From: a virus | DNA: 64,000 nt | IMG/VR virus record: IMGVR_UViG_3300006108_000016 | Coordinates: 1-64,000 of that record | Direction: 5' to 3' (one strand) | In this document: positions 34,725 through 45,305 of the stretch, piece by piece | How positions within the stretch are numbered: position 1 is the stretch's first letter | How the letters are laid out: each line of letters starts with the position of its first letter | The notes under the pieces: generated by a model | Database searches by the model: none | What the model was told of the DNA's origin: nothing | Seen by the model: only the letters and a program-made list of their open reading frames with translations | Position numbers and translations under genes: made by a program

Positions 34725-37661
34725 TTACTTTGATTGCTTTAATGCTTCAACTTCTGCACGTAAATCTTTGATAGCGGCAAATGCTACAGCACATAATTTT
34801 TCATAGTCAACTGCAAGAGAGCCGTCTGGTCTTACCCTTGTTGCAACTGGGAAAACTTCTCTCAGGTCTTGAGCAACAACACCGAAATCAGATTTCTGCA
34901 TTGAATAATCATTCAGACCACCATTCTGTGCAATATATTCATCTGTCCAATCAAATAATTTACCACCAACAGCATCAACAATATCAAGAGCACCTTCAAT
35001 GTCTCTGATATTTTCTTTCCATTTTCTATCAGAACCAGAGTAAGCAATAATATTACCGACTACGCTGATTAATCCGCCACTATAATAGTTACCAGTATTA
35101 GTGATGAAACTTGCTGTGACGTTTGCAATATTTGCTGAAGTTGTTGCATTAATGCTAACTGCATTTACTGCATTGTTAGATGTTAAAGTTGAAAATATAC
35201 CAGCGCCAGATGCTGTGACTGAACTTTGCTGTACGGAACTTGACCACACTGGTGTTCCTGTACCAGCAGAAACTAAAACTTGACCAGCAGTACCGGCACC
35301 AATAAATGATGTCGCACCATATGCTGTGTTATATGGTATCTGACCTGCACCACCACCGGCAATATTAGATGTTGCATTTGCAAGAGTAGCGGCACCGACT
35401 GTCATAGAACTCATATTCAGCCATGATGGTGAAGTACCACCAATCAGAACTTGAGATGTTGCACCAGCGGCAGTAAATGCTGTTGTACCTTGAGCGGATT
35501 GATAAGGAACACTACCTGCTGTACTATATGTTGTTTGATATAAATTGTTTGCGTACTGAGCAGTACCGGTAATATTGTGAGAGAAATAATAACCAGAGTT
35601 TGCGAGAGCACCTACAAAGCCAGTAGTTGCAATAGTAGTATTCTGTGTTGTAGTTGCTTGAGTTACTGAATTAGGTGTTCCAGTAAACTGTGGTGATGCT
35701 AAGTTTGCTTTGTTAAAATACAAATCATTCAATGCTAGTTGAACGTTATTATTAGTTGCCGCAACACCAGTAGGTACTGTATAAGCAAGACTGTTAGCAG
35801 TATTAGAAATCCATCCAAAGTTACCAGGACCTGTTGTCTGCAAGAAGAAACCGATTTGATTAGTGTTTGCAGGTAATAGATTTTGAACAGCACCAGCGGC
35901 TGTTGTAGAACCTGTACCACCTTGTCCGACTGCTAAGTTGCCTGTTAGTGTTAGTGTGTTGAATGTTGGTGATGCAGAAGACCTTAAATCTTGTGAAGTG
36001 CCAATCGTAATTGTATTGCCTGAGGCATTGATAGACTCACCGTAAAGGCTTGCAAAAGATATACCGCCGTTGCTTGGTGATGCTGTATTACCGTTTGCAG
36101 TAAACAAATTAGCGGATGCATTTGCTCTTGCGTATGCTGAGTTAGTAGTGTTGCTTATTGTGTTTGCTAATGTGTATACAATATTAGCTTCTGCAAATGC
36201 TGAATTGGCAATATTTGAAGCAGAGTTTGCTTGATTAAATGCAGGTTGAATCTGTGGGGCAACGTTATTTGCAGATGTATATGCGGCATTTGCAACGTTA
36301 AATGCGGCTTGAGCAAATAGATTTGCAGTATAGACTGCTTGAGATGTTGCAATATTAGATGTACTATTTAATACTAGGCTACTGTTTGCAACTTCAGAAG
36401 TTAGAATTGAATAGAACTGATTTGTTGTTACATCATTAATCTGCCATTGTTTACCAGATTCATACCATTGAATTTGTGCAGTATTAGAACCTGTACCACG
36501 ATTGATAACAAACTGTGCAAAAGGTGTTGCTGTGGTATTGTTAGCGTTTAATGTAAATGAATTTGATGTTGAAACAATTGGGTAACTGATTGCAAGATTA
36601 CCACTCAATGTTAAGTTTGTTGCGAATACATTACTGAAGTATGCATTAGCAGTATTTGCTGTCAACGATACCGAAACATTTAATGCTGGTGTGAGAATAG
36701 ATGTATTAGCAACGATTACGTTTGCATATTCATTGTTAGCGTTTAAATTTTGATATGCTGTAATATTGTTAGCATACAAACTACCTGTTGTAATAGTAGT
36801 TGCATTTAAAGAAACAATATTACCAACAGATGCAGTTACAGTTGCAGTATTGACATTCAAGTTTCCTTGAATTGTATTTGCTGTGATGACATTTGACGTT
36901 ACAGATGTGTTAGCAACAACTGTATTAGAATAGTTTATATTTGCGAATGTGCTATTTGTTGTATAGATTGAATCACCAACATACAACTGAGTACCAATCT
37001 GACCAGTTAATGTTGTAGCTAAACGACCAGAGTTAGCATAACCGCTAATGTTTGCAAGAGTACCAGTAAGTCCGTTTGTCGCATTGAACCATAAAGCATT
37101 TACGTTACCGGTTGCAGTAAGAGTATTATTAACGTTTGTTGTACCGCTAATCGTCAAAGTGTTTTGTATTGATGTGGTACCTTGAACAGTTAATGCGTTA
37201 AGAGTAACAGGGCCGGTAACAAAAATTTGTTTACCAAAATATGCGTTACCTGTAATGTATGCGTTTGAATTTAAAGTTGCATTGTTAGCAACAAACAAAC
37301 CTGTATTAGCACCATTAGCATATACTGTATTACCGACTTGTACGACACCAGAAGCAATAATACTTGAGTTGGCATTTGAAACTACCAACTGTCCATAGTT
37401 CATTACAATATTATTATCAACTGTTAGATAAGAACCTGTACCAGTAATCTGAACTTGATTACCGAATTGTGCAACACCGTTACCTACAACTAAAGCAGTA
37501 GTAGCCTCATTAAGATACAGAGTACCTGTGTTTTTTGCATATGCATTAGCAGAGAAGTTATTAAAATCAACAACAATTGTATTCGTTGTTGTAAACCAAT
37601 CTACAAAAGTATTTGCATATGTTAGAGTTGGTAAAATTGTTGCTGTAAAAATCGTAGCCAT
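34725..37661 (-). CDS. Tail fibre with C-terminal S74 intramolecular chaperone (978 aa)
   Basis: A 978-residue fibre. A long Asn/Thr/Val beta-repeat shaft occupies residues ~1-450 ('NAYITGNAYFGKQIFVTG'). Ala/Asn heptads follow (~455-525), then standard fibre motifs 'NLAVGQGGTGSTTAAGAVQN' and 'TQATTTQNTTIATTGFVGAL'. From residue ~875 comes the endosialidase-type S74 chaperone: 'SDRKWKENIRDIEGALDIVD', 'DFGVVAQDLREVFP', 'VDYEKLCAVAFAAIKDLRAE'. The Ser877/Lys882 pair has the S-x4-K spacing of the self-cleaving dyad. The domain should trimerise the fibre and then be cut off. A second S74 domain ends the 1736-aa protein. Confidence 0.88.
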   Translation of the reverse strand: MATIFTATILPTLTYANTFVDWFTTTNTIVVDFNNFSANAYAKNTGTLYLNEATTALVVGNGVAQFGNQVQITGTGSYLTVDNNIVMNYGQLVVSNANSSIIASGVVQVGNTVYANGANTGLFVANNATLNSNAYITGNAYFGKQIFVTGPVTLNALTVQGTTSIQNTLTISGTTNVNNTLTATGNVNALWFNATNGLTGTLANISGYANSGRLATTLTGQIGTQLYVGDSIYTTNSTFANINYSNTVVANTSVTSNVITANTIQGNLNVNTATVTASVGNIVSLNATTITTGSLYANNITAYQNLNANNEYANVIVANTSILTPALNVSVSLTANTANAYFSNVFATNLTLSGNLAISYPIVSTSNSFTLNANNTTATPFAQFVINRGTGSNTAQIQWYESGKQWQINDVTTNQFYSILTSEVANSSLVLNSTSNIATSQAVYTANLFAQAAFNVANAAYTSANNVAPQIQPAFNQANSASNIANSAFAEANIVYTLANTISNTTNSAYARANASANLFTANGNTASPSNGGISFASLYGESINASGNTITIGTSQDLRSSASPTFNTLTLTGNLAVGQGGTGSTTAAGAVQNLLPANTNQIGFFLQTTGPGNFGWISNTANSLAYTVPTGVAATNNNVQLALNDLYFNKANLASPQFTGTPNSVTQATTTQNTTIATTGFVGALANSGYYFSHNITGTAQYANNLYQTTYSTAGSVPYQSAQGTTAFTAAGATSQVLIGGTSPSWLNMSSMTVGAATLANATSNIAGGGAGQIPYNTAYGATSFIGAGTAGQVLVSAGTGTPVWSSSVQQSSVTASGAGIFSTLTSNNAVNAVSINATTSANIANVTASFITNTGNYYSGGLISVVGNIIAYSGSDRKWKENIRDIEGALDIVDAVGGKLFDWTDEYIAQNGGLNDYSMQKSDFGVVAQDLREVFPVATRVRPDGSLAVDYEKLCAVAFAAIKDLRAEVEALKQSK

Positions 37662-37669
37662 TTGGACCT

Positions 37670-37888
37670 TTATTTGTTATTATTCATAGCCAAAAGTAAT
37701 TCTTTAATCTCTTTCATATCATTTTTGATTGAATCTATTTCATTCTTCACGGTATTTATTTCTTCTTTTTGAGTCTTCATCATTGTGATTTTAGAAAGAT
37801 AATCATTTTTTTCTGCGACATTAGTGTTAATGAGAGCCATCGTATTGATGTCTCTCACATAAGAAGTTCCTTCTACTTTTACTAACAT
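37670..37888 (-). CDS. Short conserved coiled-coil tail protein (72 aa)
   Basis: A 72-residue protein starting 'MLVKVEGTSYVRDINTMALI', with a coiled coil from residue ~25 to the end ('INTVKNEIDSIKNDMKEIKE'). Start at 37,888 is chosen because the N-terminal 'M.VKVEGT.YVRD..TMALIN' is a conserved start in T4-like phages of aquatic bacteria and sits directly after the stop of the upstream gene. A longer reading would overlap that gene. It lies between two baseplate or fibre genes. Function unknown; a short trimeric spacer or fibre-assembly factor is possible. Confidence 0.72.
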   Translation of the reverse strand: MLVKVEGTSYVRDINTMALINTNVAEKNDYLSKITMMKTQKEEINTVKNEIDSIKNDMKEIKELLLAMNNNK

Positions 37889-37889
37889 A

Positions 37890-40070
37890 TTAGATTCTCG
37901 TACCTGGTGGTAATGCAATCGCACGAATATCATTTAGATAAGGTACGTTTGTTGCATCGCTTGAAGCCATTACAACTTTGATTGCAAATTGAATGAAGTT
38001 ATTGTATGTCGTACCGTTTGTACTCAAATAAGAAATGCTGTTGTTTGCTTGACCAGAACCAAAAATACCAGGAGCATATTCATATTCAATTAATTGATCC
38101 TGAACGCTTGCAAAATTGTTGGCGTTTGTTGTTGGTGTCATTAATTGCCAATTTTGTGATGCAAATGTTGATGTATCTTGTGAACTTAGAATCTTATAGT
38201 ATACATAGATTGCTGTTCCTACTGGTTGATAAGCAGTACAATAAACTCTTAAGTCACCAGAATCATTTCCTGGTTGTAGGATAACTGGCTTAGTAAAATA
38301 CTTTGCACGACTGTTACCACCAGATGATGATGTTTCACCACCAACTACGATAGATGCGTTAGCGTTACCGCCACGTGTATTGTTTTGGTCGATAATTGTG
38401 ATTGTCGGTGTTTTAATATAACCGCTACCTTGAGTTTGAACATATACAGAAGTAACATTACCATTAGTGTCTAAGTTTACACCGACTGCGGATTGAACAC
38501 CACCGGCAACGTCAGGTGCTGAAACTGTTGCATATGTATTTGTTGAATAGCCTGTACCAGCATTTAAAACTTGAATAACATTGTTTGAAAGACCCATATT
38601 ATTGATAGCATATGTTATCGTATACAGAGTCATTCCGTCATCGGAGATGATAGGACTTACATTAGGATCATTAGATGACAATGTTGCAGTCATAACGAAT
38701 GAAGAATTAGAATTAGGATTTACAAATCTTGCACCTAAACCATCATTCAATTTAATATTTTGATATGTCGGTGTTGCATAATTACCAGGTATAACTGTTG
38801 CTGTAGTGGTCTTTGTACCATCAGCAAGTATTGATTGATATGTATAAGATGTTTTAGTTTGTGTCGGTACAAATTCTGTAGTAGTGACGTTGAATTCGTC
38901 AATTTCAGATACTTGTGAATAGTTACCCATAACTTGTGATACTATAGCAGGATCGCTCTTATGTCTAACATCATTAATACCAAGTTTTCTATAAGGAGCA
39001 CCATAAGGTAAATCGAATGGTATAATTCCTGTAATATTAGTATTGAAAACGCATTGGTCAATTACAAACATTAAATCTTTAGTTTGGTCAACAGACCATT
39101 GCAGAGCATTTTGTGATTCAAATAGACCACCAACATAAGGTGCGGCACCGATTCTTGTTGGGTTTGATGGATTTGGGTCTGAAGGTTTTGCTTTTGCAGT
39201 AGAAGGTAATGCAGAAGAATTCTGTTGACCGTACCATAAAGTATAATCTGATGTTCTAGAATTAATTAAAATAGCATACAATACACCAGGTTGTACATAA
39301 ACCGGAGCATTAAATGTAAATGTAGTTGCTGTATTAGCATCAAGATACTGTGGTGTTTGTGAAACTTTAACTTGATTTGGGAACAATGTGACTGTGGAAT
39401 AGTCTAACGTTTGACCGTTAGGTACACCATTTAAAGTTGCAACAAGAGAAACAGTAATCGGTATATTTGTTGCTGGTTTGTTTTGGAAAAATAACTTGAC
39501 AGAACTTAAAAATACACCATTAGGGTAATTATCTTTAGAAACAATGAATGATTGTGCAATAGGATCAAAAGGTGAGAATGCCGCTGTCTGATTACCTAAA
39601 ACTGATTGACTATTAATAGTAGTTGTCGGTACATATGTTGATGCACTAGAATCTAAAGAAGGCGCAAAATTTGCTTGAGTTGCATTGATTTGAAGACCAG
39701 ATGCAGTAAATGTTGCTTCGGCATAAGTTGTTGCTGAAGTACCATCAGTATCACCAACATTTAATCTATTATCAATTCGAAAAACTCTAGTACCAATCTG
39801 AAATGTGTTTGATGGTACATTGAAGATAGCATTAAAATTACCTTGCTCATCGGTTGACAACTGTGGCAATCCACCATTTGTTAAAGCATGAGACATATTA
39901 TAATTTGTACCAACAATATTATATGTCGTTGTGATATCACCAAAATTTTGATTATATCCTAATGATAAATTTACTGGCTGAGAAAGTGTTGCAACTCTCG
40001 TTGTCGGATCAAATGCAGTAATCGTTGCTGATTGATTTACTGTTGATTGCGTTGTTACGGCTGATGTCAT
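37890..40070 (-). CDS. Large baseplate/fibre structural protein (726 aa)
   Basis: A 726-residue beta-rich protein. Residues ~165-340 hold 'DPIAQSFIVSKDNYPNGVFL', 'SSVKLFFQNKPATNIPITVS', 'VYVQPGVLYAILINSRTSDY' and 'GGLFESQNALQWSVDQTKDL'. This segment in related phages belongs to the large structural protein that accompanies DUF4815. Residues ~505-575 contain the Gly/Tyr module 'VLNAGTGYSTNTYATVSAPD' and 'TQGSGYIKTPTITIID', also found in gp6, gp7 and gp8 here. It lies 15 bases after the 1736-aa gene, so the two probably form one baseplate element. No enzyme motif is seen. Confidence 0.7.
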   Translation of the reverse strand: MTSAVTTQSTVNQSATITAFDPTTRVATLSQPVNLSLGYNQNFGDITTTYNIVGTNYNMSHALTNGGLPQLSTDEQGNFNAIFNVPSNTFQIGTRVFRIDNRLNVGDTDGTSATTYAEATFTASGLQINATQANFAPSLDSSASTYVPTTTINSQSVLGNQTAAFSPFDPIAQSFIVSKDNYPNGVFLSSVKLFFQNKPATNIPITVSLVATLNGVPNGQTLDYSTVTLFPNQVKVSQTPQYLDANTATTFTFNAPVYVQPGVLYAILINSRTSDYTLWYGQQNSSALPSTAKAKPSDPNPSNPTRIGAAPYVGGLFESQNALQWSVDQTKDLMFVIDQCVFNTNITGIIPFDLPYGAPYRKLGINDVRHKSDPAIVSQVMGNYSQVSEIDEFNVTTTEFVPTQTKTSYTYQSILADGTKTTTATVIPGNYATPTYQNIKLNDGLGARFVNPNSNSSFVMTATLSSNDPNVSPIISDDGMTLYTITYAINNMGLSNNVIQVLNAGTGYSTNTYATVSAPDVAGGVQSAVGVNLDTNGNVTSVYVQTQGSGYIKTPTITIIDQNNTRGGNANASIVVGGETSSSGGNSRAKYFTKPVILQPGNDSGDLRVYCTAYQPVGTAIYVYYKILSSQDTSTFASQNWQLMTPTTNANNFASVQDQLIEYEYAPGIFGSGQANNSISYLSTNGTTYNNFIQFAIKVVMASSDATNVPYLNDIRAIALPPGTRI

Positions 40071-40085
40071 TTATTTTCTTCCAAG

Positions 40086-43000
40086 TTATACGGTTGTTGC
40101 TTCATATTCTTCAAGAGTCATCATATTAAAACCAAGTTTACTATAGTCAACTATGTAGATACCTATGTGTGTTTTAATAGCAGATTCGAATTCAGTACCA
40201 ATTAAATCTTGAGCCATCACACCAACAAAGGTTTGATTACTCCACAAATATTTGAAACTGTAAATTTTAATTCCATTATCAAGTGTCTTGATATATTTAA
40301 TAGAGCGTTTCAAACGTCTATCAGAGAACCATGATGAAACTTTGTTTACAATGTTAGTGACATCATGGGAAACAGTATTTACTACGTTGCTAACAGCACC
40401 AAGAACTGCTGTTCCGGCATGTACAATTGCCGAATCAACTTTAGTCCATGGTGAATTTGCTCCCCAAATTGCAGTATCTAATTGTATGAACCAACTTCCT
40501 GGTGCACCTGCAATTGATGTTGAACCACCAGAACTTCCAGATGGTGTGGCTGGTGGAGGAGTCCATGTAGTCAATGACTCTGTTTGAGTAACTTCTTTTG
40601 TAAAGAAGTTAATTTGTGAACCCGTGAAATCAAGTGTACTTGATATTGTAGGATCTAATTTAACTTTTGTTGCACCGGTAAATAATATACCGCCATATGG
40701 CATTGCAATTTGTTGACCAGAACCGGCATATGTCATACCTTGAGGTTGTGTTGCGTTCCAAATTACGGTATTTGTAGTTGGGTCTGTAACAACAACTGCA
40801 ATACTTGGCACACCATCTGAACATGTAGCAGAAATACTAATGTTACTTAATACGTTCTGTGTTGGGTTAAATGTGACTTTAGTTTGTTGATTTTGTCCAT
40901 ATGTTCCTGCTGATAATGTTACGATTGTTGCATTGTTAACACTAACCGTTGCAGTACCATTACATTGTGCAGTCATTACATATGTGTTTCCAGTTCCTAT
41001 TGGGAAGAAAATTGGGAAAGTGGCATTAAATGTTGTTAATGAACCAGTGGCATTACTTACATCCCAAACACCATTTGTGTTTAAGAAATCTGAGAAGTTC
41101 TGTGCACCATAGTTCATTTTATATAAGTTACCGCTATAAGTAGGTCCTACTGCTGTCGTGTATGCACCACCAACACCAGAGACTGTACCTGATGTTGCCA
41201 TAGAAATTACGGACGCATTTACTGGTGTACCATATGCGGTCCAACTGTTGGCAATATAATCACCATTAGCATCAAACATACCATTATACAACTGAGGTGA
41301 TGCTAAATTTGCTCTATTAGCAAGTCTCATAAAGTCTGACACATACAATCTAGTGTTTGATGTACCTGGATAGTTATACACGTTCATAACACGACCAGAT
41401 GGATAGAATGATTGTGAACCAGATTGATAATAACCTATAATGTCATCTACTTGGAAAGAACCATGTACATTCTGCAATTCGATTGTGTTTGGGGCAATCA
41501 TATACTTGTCAACATTTATACCATCAAACCAGCAATGTACGTTTTGGTTTGCTAACAGACCTTTTGCTTCAACAATAATTTGTTGTGGTCTAATATATGG
41601 TAAAATTGTGTCGTTAACCAAGTATCCGTTAACAGTATTCAATGCGGCTGGTGTGCTAATTGAAGACGTTGTTGTACTTAATTGACTTGCATATGTTGCA
41701 GTATTTCCAGTAGAATTCAATGATGTAATTGTTACACTTGAAGTACCAGGAATTGATGCAAAGTCGCCCATGTTAGTCAAGGTTTTACCAAAAGCCTGTT
41801 GATTAACTGCTGTGGCTTGTGTCTGTGTAACTACTGGCACAACTTGTTGATTATCAACCCAATTGTCAATAGGTGGTGTCAACGATGCAACACCTTTGTC
41901 AACAATAACGTTGAAAGGATTAACTGATACTGCACTACTTGCAAGAGGTTGAACAATAAGATTTGCTGTAGTATATGGTAATGTAAAGATGTTTGTTCCA
42001 GTACCAGAGATACTAGAGATTGCAAAATCATAAGTGTTTGCTAATGTACCTAATGAGGCCATTACTGTAGGATTTTGTAATTGATAGTTATCAACTAATG
42101 CGGCAGGAGACAAACGATTTGTTCGAATATTGATGTTTGCCGCAAAATCTGGATTGTATGTATCCGCTGTAGCAAATGATGTGAATGAATCAACAAGAAT
42201 ACCATAGTTTGGTCTTGAAATACCATTACTATCTGATACTTGGGTTGAGGCGGCAGTTGCTTCAAGTTGACTTAGTGCAGAATAATATTCTAAGTTATTG
42301 ATTCTTGTTTCTAAGTCCGTGATATCACTCTTAGCCCAACGTTTATGAACAACTTTCTGTATTGAAAGATTTGACTGACCATTAACAGTTTGATTACCAA
42401 CAATAGCAGTATATGGATCTAAAGTTAGATTTGCAAGAACTAGAGAACCTGTTGGCTCTGTTGGTGGTCTTGGATTAATTGATGGTACACCTTCAACAAT
42501 CTTAAAGCTGTTATCTTTTGTAAGAACAAGTTTATCTTTTCTACCAAGATAGAAATTATAAGAATTATTAAAGTAACTACCGTTTCTAGGTATAGCAACA
42601 CCAGCAGAACTTTGGCTTATTGTTGGGCTAGATGTATAGTTCCAAGTGTAAGAAGTCTGTGCATTAACTCTTGTAGGTCTGAAGTCAACTGAATCTCTTA
42701 GTTGATATGTGATACCGCTAGACTTTGAAGTGTAAGATGGTATGATTGTATAATCAGATTGTGGGTATGAATTACCAGTAAAGAATCCGTCACCACCGGT
42801 ATGTGAGTAGTAGTTCAAAACAACAATCAAGTTACCGATAATACCAGGAGCACCAGGAATTAGATTGACATAACCAAAATCATAGAACGTATCACGTTGA
42901 CCATTGTCTAATGTAAAATGATTTGTAACGTCATACAAAGGGTTGCCAATTATATTTCCTGCATTTATTTCTGAAGGTGTAATTAAGTTGACGTTTTTAG

Positions 43001-45296
43001 TATCATAGATTGCAACAATATTTCTAATATCGGAAATATACAAGCAATTTGAATTTGTAACGCCTGCTTTAGAAATAAAGACTTGACCGTTATTTAAATC
43101 GACATACGTATTTGTATTGAGTTGAGTACCTGAAGTACCACCGGTTGAACTAACACCTGTATTATTACCTGTAACAGTCGTTTTAACTTTTGTAATAGAT
43201 GTACTGTCACCGTTGTATACATTTACAGTTGCAATAACATCAACAGTATTACCAGCATAATATGACGAAGAAATGTTTGCCGTCACACCATCAGAACTAA
43301 CAACAACTGTGTTGCCTGATGTTGTGAAATCTAATAAAGCCCCTGATGAAGTATTGACAATGTTAAAATTGTTTTCAACAAAACCTACACCAGAACCTTG
43401 AATGAATTTATAAGGTGTACTTCCAAGACTTAAATTTAACTGACCAGATGAACCAGAAAGAACGCCAGAGCGGAAAATCTTAGTAGTAGTATAGCTAGTA
43501 CTATAAACGTTTTGAACCCATGGCGCACCTATTGGAAAGATTAACTCTGTTTGTCCAGGATTCTGAAGAATTGCTTGACCTGTCCATAGACCGGTAGTTT
43601 TACCGGTGGTAATATCAACATTAGCACCAGCAGTTAGATAATAACTACCGTTTGCAATAGCAATTGCATCGGCATCACCAATCTTGAAATTCAACGTAAA
43701 TGCTGATGATGCATCTGGTAAAACAGAGAATGGTTGATTGACTGTAAAATATTTGTTATTACCGCTTACTGTATAATTGGTAATTGTTCTGACATCACCA
43801 ACACTTGAACCAGAATTAACAGACAATGTTACACCATAATAGGCATTAGCAACACCTGAGAATTCACCTGTCGTATCAAAAACACCAATCGTGTTTGATG
43901 TACATAGTGAAGAATTACCATAAGCACCTAAAGTGTTTACTAATATATCTGATATTGATGCATTAAAAACATAAGAGCCTGTGTTTGAGCCGCCATTAGC
44001 CTGTTGAAACTGTAAGTTTCTTAAGAAAGCAGTACCAACTAATGTTGAGTTGTATTTTGTGCTACCTTGTCCTTGAGCAACATTATTCGTATTAACGCAA
44101 TGAATATTGATTTTTGGCAATGTTGTTACATTGAAGTCGCCATTAACACCAGCCACATTTAAATAATTACCATAATCAATAAATGTTTCGCTACCAGCAA
44201 TATTTGATGTTGCTAATGCTCTATCTGAAGTCAATGTTAATTGTGATTGATTCTCGACACGATAGCCCTGAACATACGCAACACCTTTACTAATACCCAA
44301 GTCATATTTTGCCGAATTGACTGTATTTGCAACCGGTGTAAGTTTGAAATCTTCTACAACATAATCACCATTTGTTTCAAAATCTCGTTTTGAGAAGTAG
44401 TCATCAATTGCTGAATACACAGTAGTATCATTCTGTTTTACGACACTACCGTTATCAATTCTTAACAATTCAATGAACTGACTATCACTACCAAGAGTCA
44501 ATGGTAATGTTGTTAGAGTTAAAGTTATTTGATATCTATCTGCACCTGGTGCTTGATAGTTTGATGCACCTACAGCAGGATCTAATAATGCTGGATCTGT
44601 GATGTAATCAATAATTTGTTCTGTGATTTCAAGGCCGACACGATAAGATGGTGTATTATCATACTTATCGAGAATGATTGTTTGTGGAGAAACGTTTACA
44701 AAGTTACCGATTGAGTACTCTGTTCCATCAGCCGCTTGTGAATAGCCGTTGACGATATAGAAAACACCGTTTGAAACTGATGCTGTAGAAGACTGACCTG
44801 TTGAAATTGATGTTGATGTTGATGCTTGAACAGTCGCAAATAAATTTGAACCGTCAATTGTTGTCAACACCATATTATCACCAAACTGTGGTCCTGATAA
44901 GTATGATACAACTAATGTTGGTGGATCACCTGCGGCACCGCCAGTACCTGTAGCCTCTGCTGTTGCAATAACTTTTGCTTGAATTGTTGCCGTATTTGCA
45001 TCGTTACCGGTAATAACTTTACCTAAAAAGTCTGATGCTTTAATTGTTGTTGAACCGTATGTTGTGTTCAATTTAATATAATAACATTGCAAGTTTGTTG
45101 TAACTTGCCCACCTGAAACCGGTGTGTTTGTTGAGTAGATTGCAGATGCAAAATCAGAAATTTGATTCTGTAAAATTGTTTGTGCTTGTGTTACTTCTCG
45201 TGCTTGAACTGCATAACCAGGTTTAAATAAAATGCGATGGTAGTTCTTTGATGGGTCAAAATCATCATAGTATGGAGAGACATTAAAATTCAGCAT
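40086..45296 (-). CDS. DUF4815-type giant baseplate protein with S74 chaperone end (1736 aa)
   Basis: A 1736-residue protein. The N-terminus 'LNFNVSPYYDDFDPSKNYHR', then 'ILFKPGYAVQAREVTQAQTI', is the signature of the DUF4815 family of large phage baseplate/structural proteins. A long beta middle follows. Residues ~1265-1370 contain 'NVHCWFDGINVDKYM' and 'DDIIGYYQSGSQSFYPSGRV'. Residues ~1658-1736 match an S74-like intramolecular chaperone: 'SDRRLKRSIKYIKTLDNGIK', 'FVGVMAQDLIG', 'VDYSKLGF'. Ser1658 and Lys1663 have the S-x4-K spacing of the dyad. DUF4815 joined to S74 suggests this protein trimerises like a fibre while anchoring on the baseplate. It follows gp8 and precedes the fibre region. 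Confidence 0.85.
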   Translation of the reverse strand: MLNFNVSPYYDDFDPSKNYHRILFKPGYAVQAREVTQAQTILQNQISDFASAIYSTNTPVSGGQVTTNLQCYYIKLNTTYGSTTIKASDFLGKVITGNDANTATIQAKVIATAEATGTGGAAGDPPTLVVSYLSGPQFGDNMVLTTIDGSNLFATVQASTSTSISTGQSSTASVSNGVFYIVNGYSQAADGTEYSIGNFVNVSPQTIILDKYDNTPSYRVGLEITEQIIDYITDPALLDPAVGASNYQAPGADRYQITLTLTTLPLTLGSDSQFIELLRIDNGSVVKQNDTTVYSAIDDYFSKRDFETNGDYVVEDFKLTPVANTVNSAKYDLGISKGVAYVQGYRVENQSQLTLTSDRALATSNIAGSETFIDYGNYLNVAGVNGDFNVTTLPKINIHCVNTNNVAQGQGSTKYNSTLVGTAFLRNLQFQQANGGSNTGSYVFNASISDILVNTLGAYGNSSLCTSNTIGVFDTTGEFSGVANAYYGVTLSVNSGSSVGDVRTITNYTVSGNNKYFTVNQPFSVLPDASSAFTLNFKIGDADAIAIANGSYYLTAGANVDITTGKTTGLWTGQAILQNPGQTELIFPIGAPWVQNVYSTSYTTTKIFRSGVLSGSSGQLNLSLGSTPYKFIQGSGVGFVENNFNIVNTSSGALLDFTTSGNTVVVSSDGVTANISSSYYAGNTVDVIATVNVYNGDSTSITKVKTTVTGNNTGVSSTGGTSGTQLNTNTYVDLNNGQVFISKAGVTNSNCLYISDIRNIVAIYDTKNVNLITPSEINAGNIIGNPLYDVTNHFTLDNGQRDTFYDFGYVNLIPGAPGIIGNLIVVLNYYSHTGGDGFFTGNSYPQSDYTIIPSYTSKSSGITYQLRDSVDFRPTRVNAQTSYTWNYTSSPTISQSSAGVAIPRNGSYFNNSYNFYLGRKDKLVLTKDNSFKIVEGVPSINPRPPTEPTGSLVLANLTLDPYTAIVGNQTVNGQSNLSIQKVVHKRWAKSDITDLETRINNLEYYSALSQLEATAASTQVSDSNGISRPNYGILVDSFTSFATADTYNPDFAANINIRTNRLSPAALVDNYQLQNPTVMASLGTLANTYDFAISSISGTGTNIFTLPYTTANLIVQPLASSAVSVNPFNVIVDKGVASLTPPIDNWVDNQQVVPVVTQTQATAVNQQAFGKTLTNMGDFASIPGTSSVTITSLNSTGNTATYASQLSTTTSSISTPAALNTVNGYLVNDTILPYIRPQQIIVEAKGLLANQNVHCWFDGINVDKYMIAPNTIELQNVHGSFQVDDIIGYYQSGSQSFYPSGRVMNVYNYPGTSNTRLYVSDFMRLANRANLASPQLYNGMFDANGDYIANSWTAYGTPVNASVISMATSGTVSGVGGAYTTAVGPTYSGNLYKMNYGAQNFSDFLNTNGVWDVSNATGSLTTFNATFPIFFPIGTGNTYVMTAQCNGTATVSVNNATIVTLSAGTYGQNQQTKVTFNPTQNVLSNISISATCSDGVPSIAVVVTDPTTNTVIWNATQPQGMTYAGSGQQIAMPYGGILFTGATKVKLDPTISSTLDFTGSQINFFTKEVTQTESLTTWTPPPATPSGSSGGSTSIAGAPGSWFIQLDTAIWGANSPWTKVDSAIVHAGTAVLGAVSNVVNTVSHDVTNIVNKVSSWFSDRRLKRSIKYIKTLDNGIKIYSFKYLWSNQTFVGVMAQDLIGTEFESAIKTHIGIYIVDYSKLGFNMMTLEEYEATTV

Positions 45297-45305
45297 TTTT
45301 TTCCT

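Noticed and set aside
37670-37933. Longer start for the 72-aa coiled-coil protein at 37,933
   Set aside because: It overlaps the 726-aa gene. The conserved 'MLVKVEGT' start at 37,888 fits the gap exactly.
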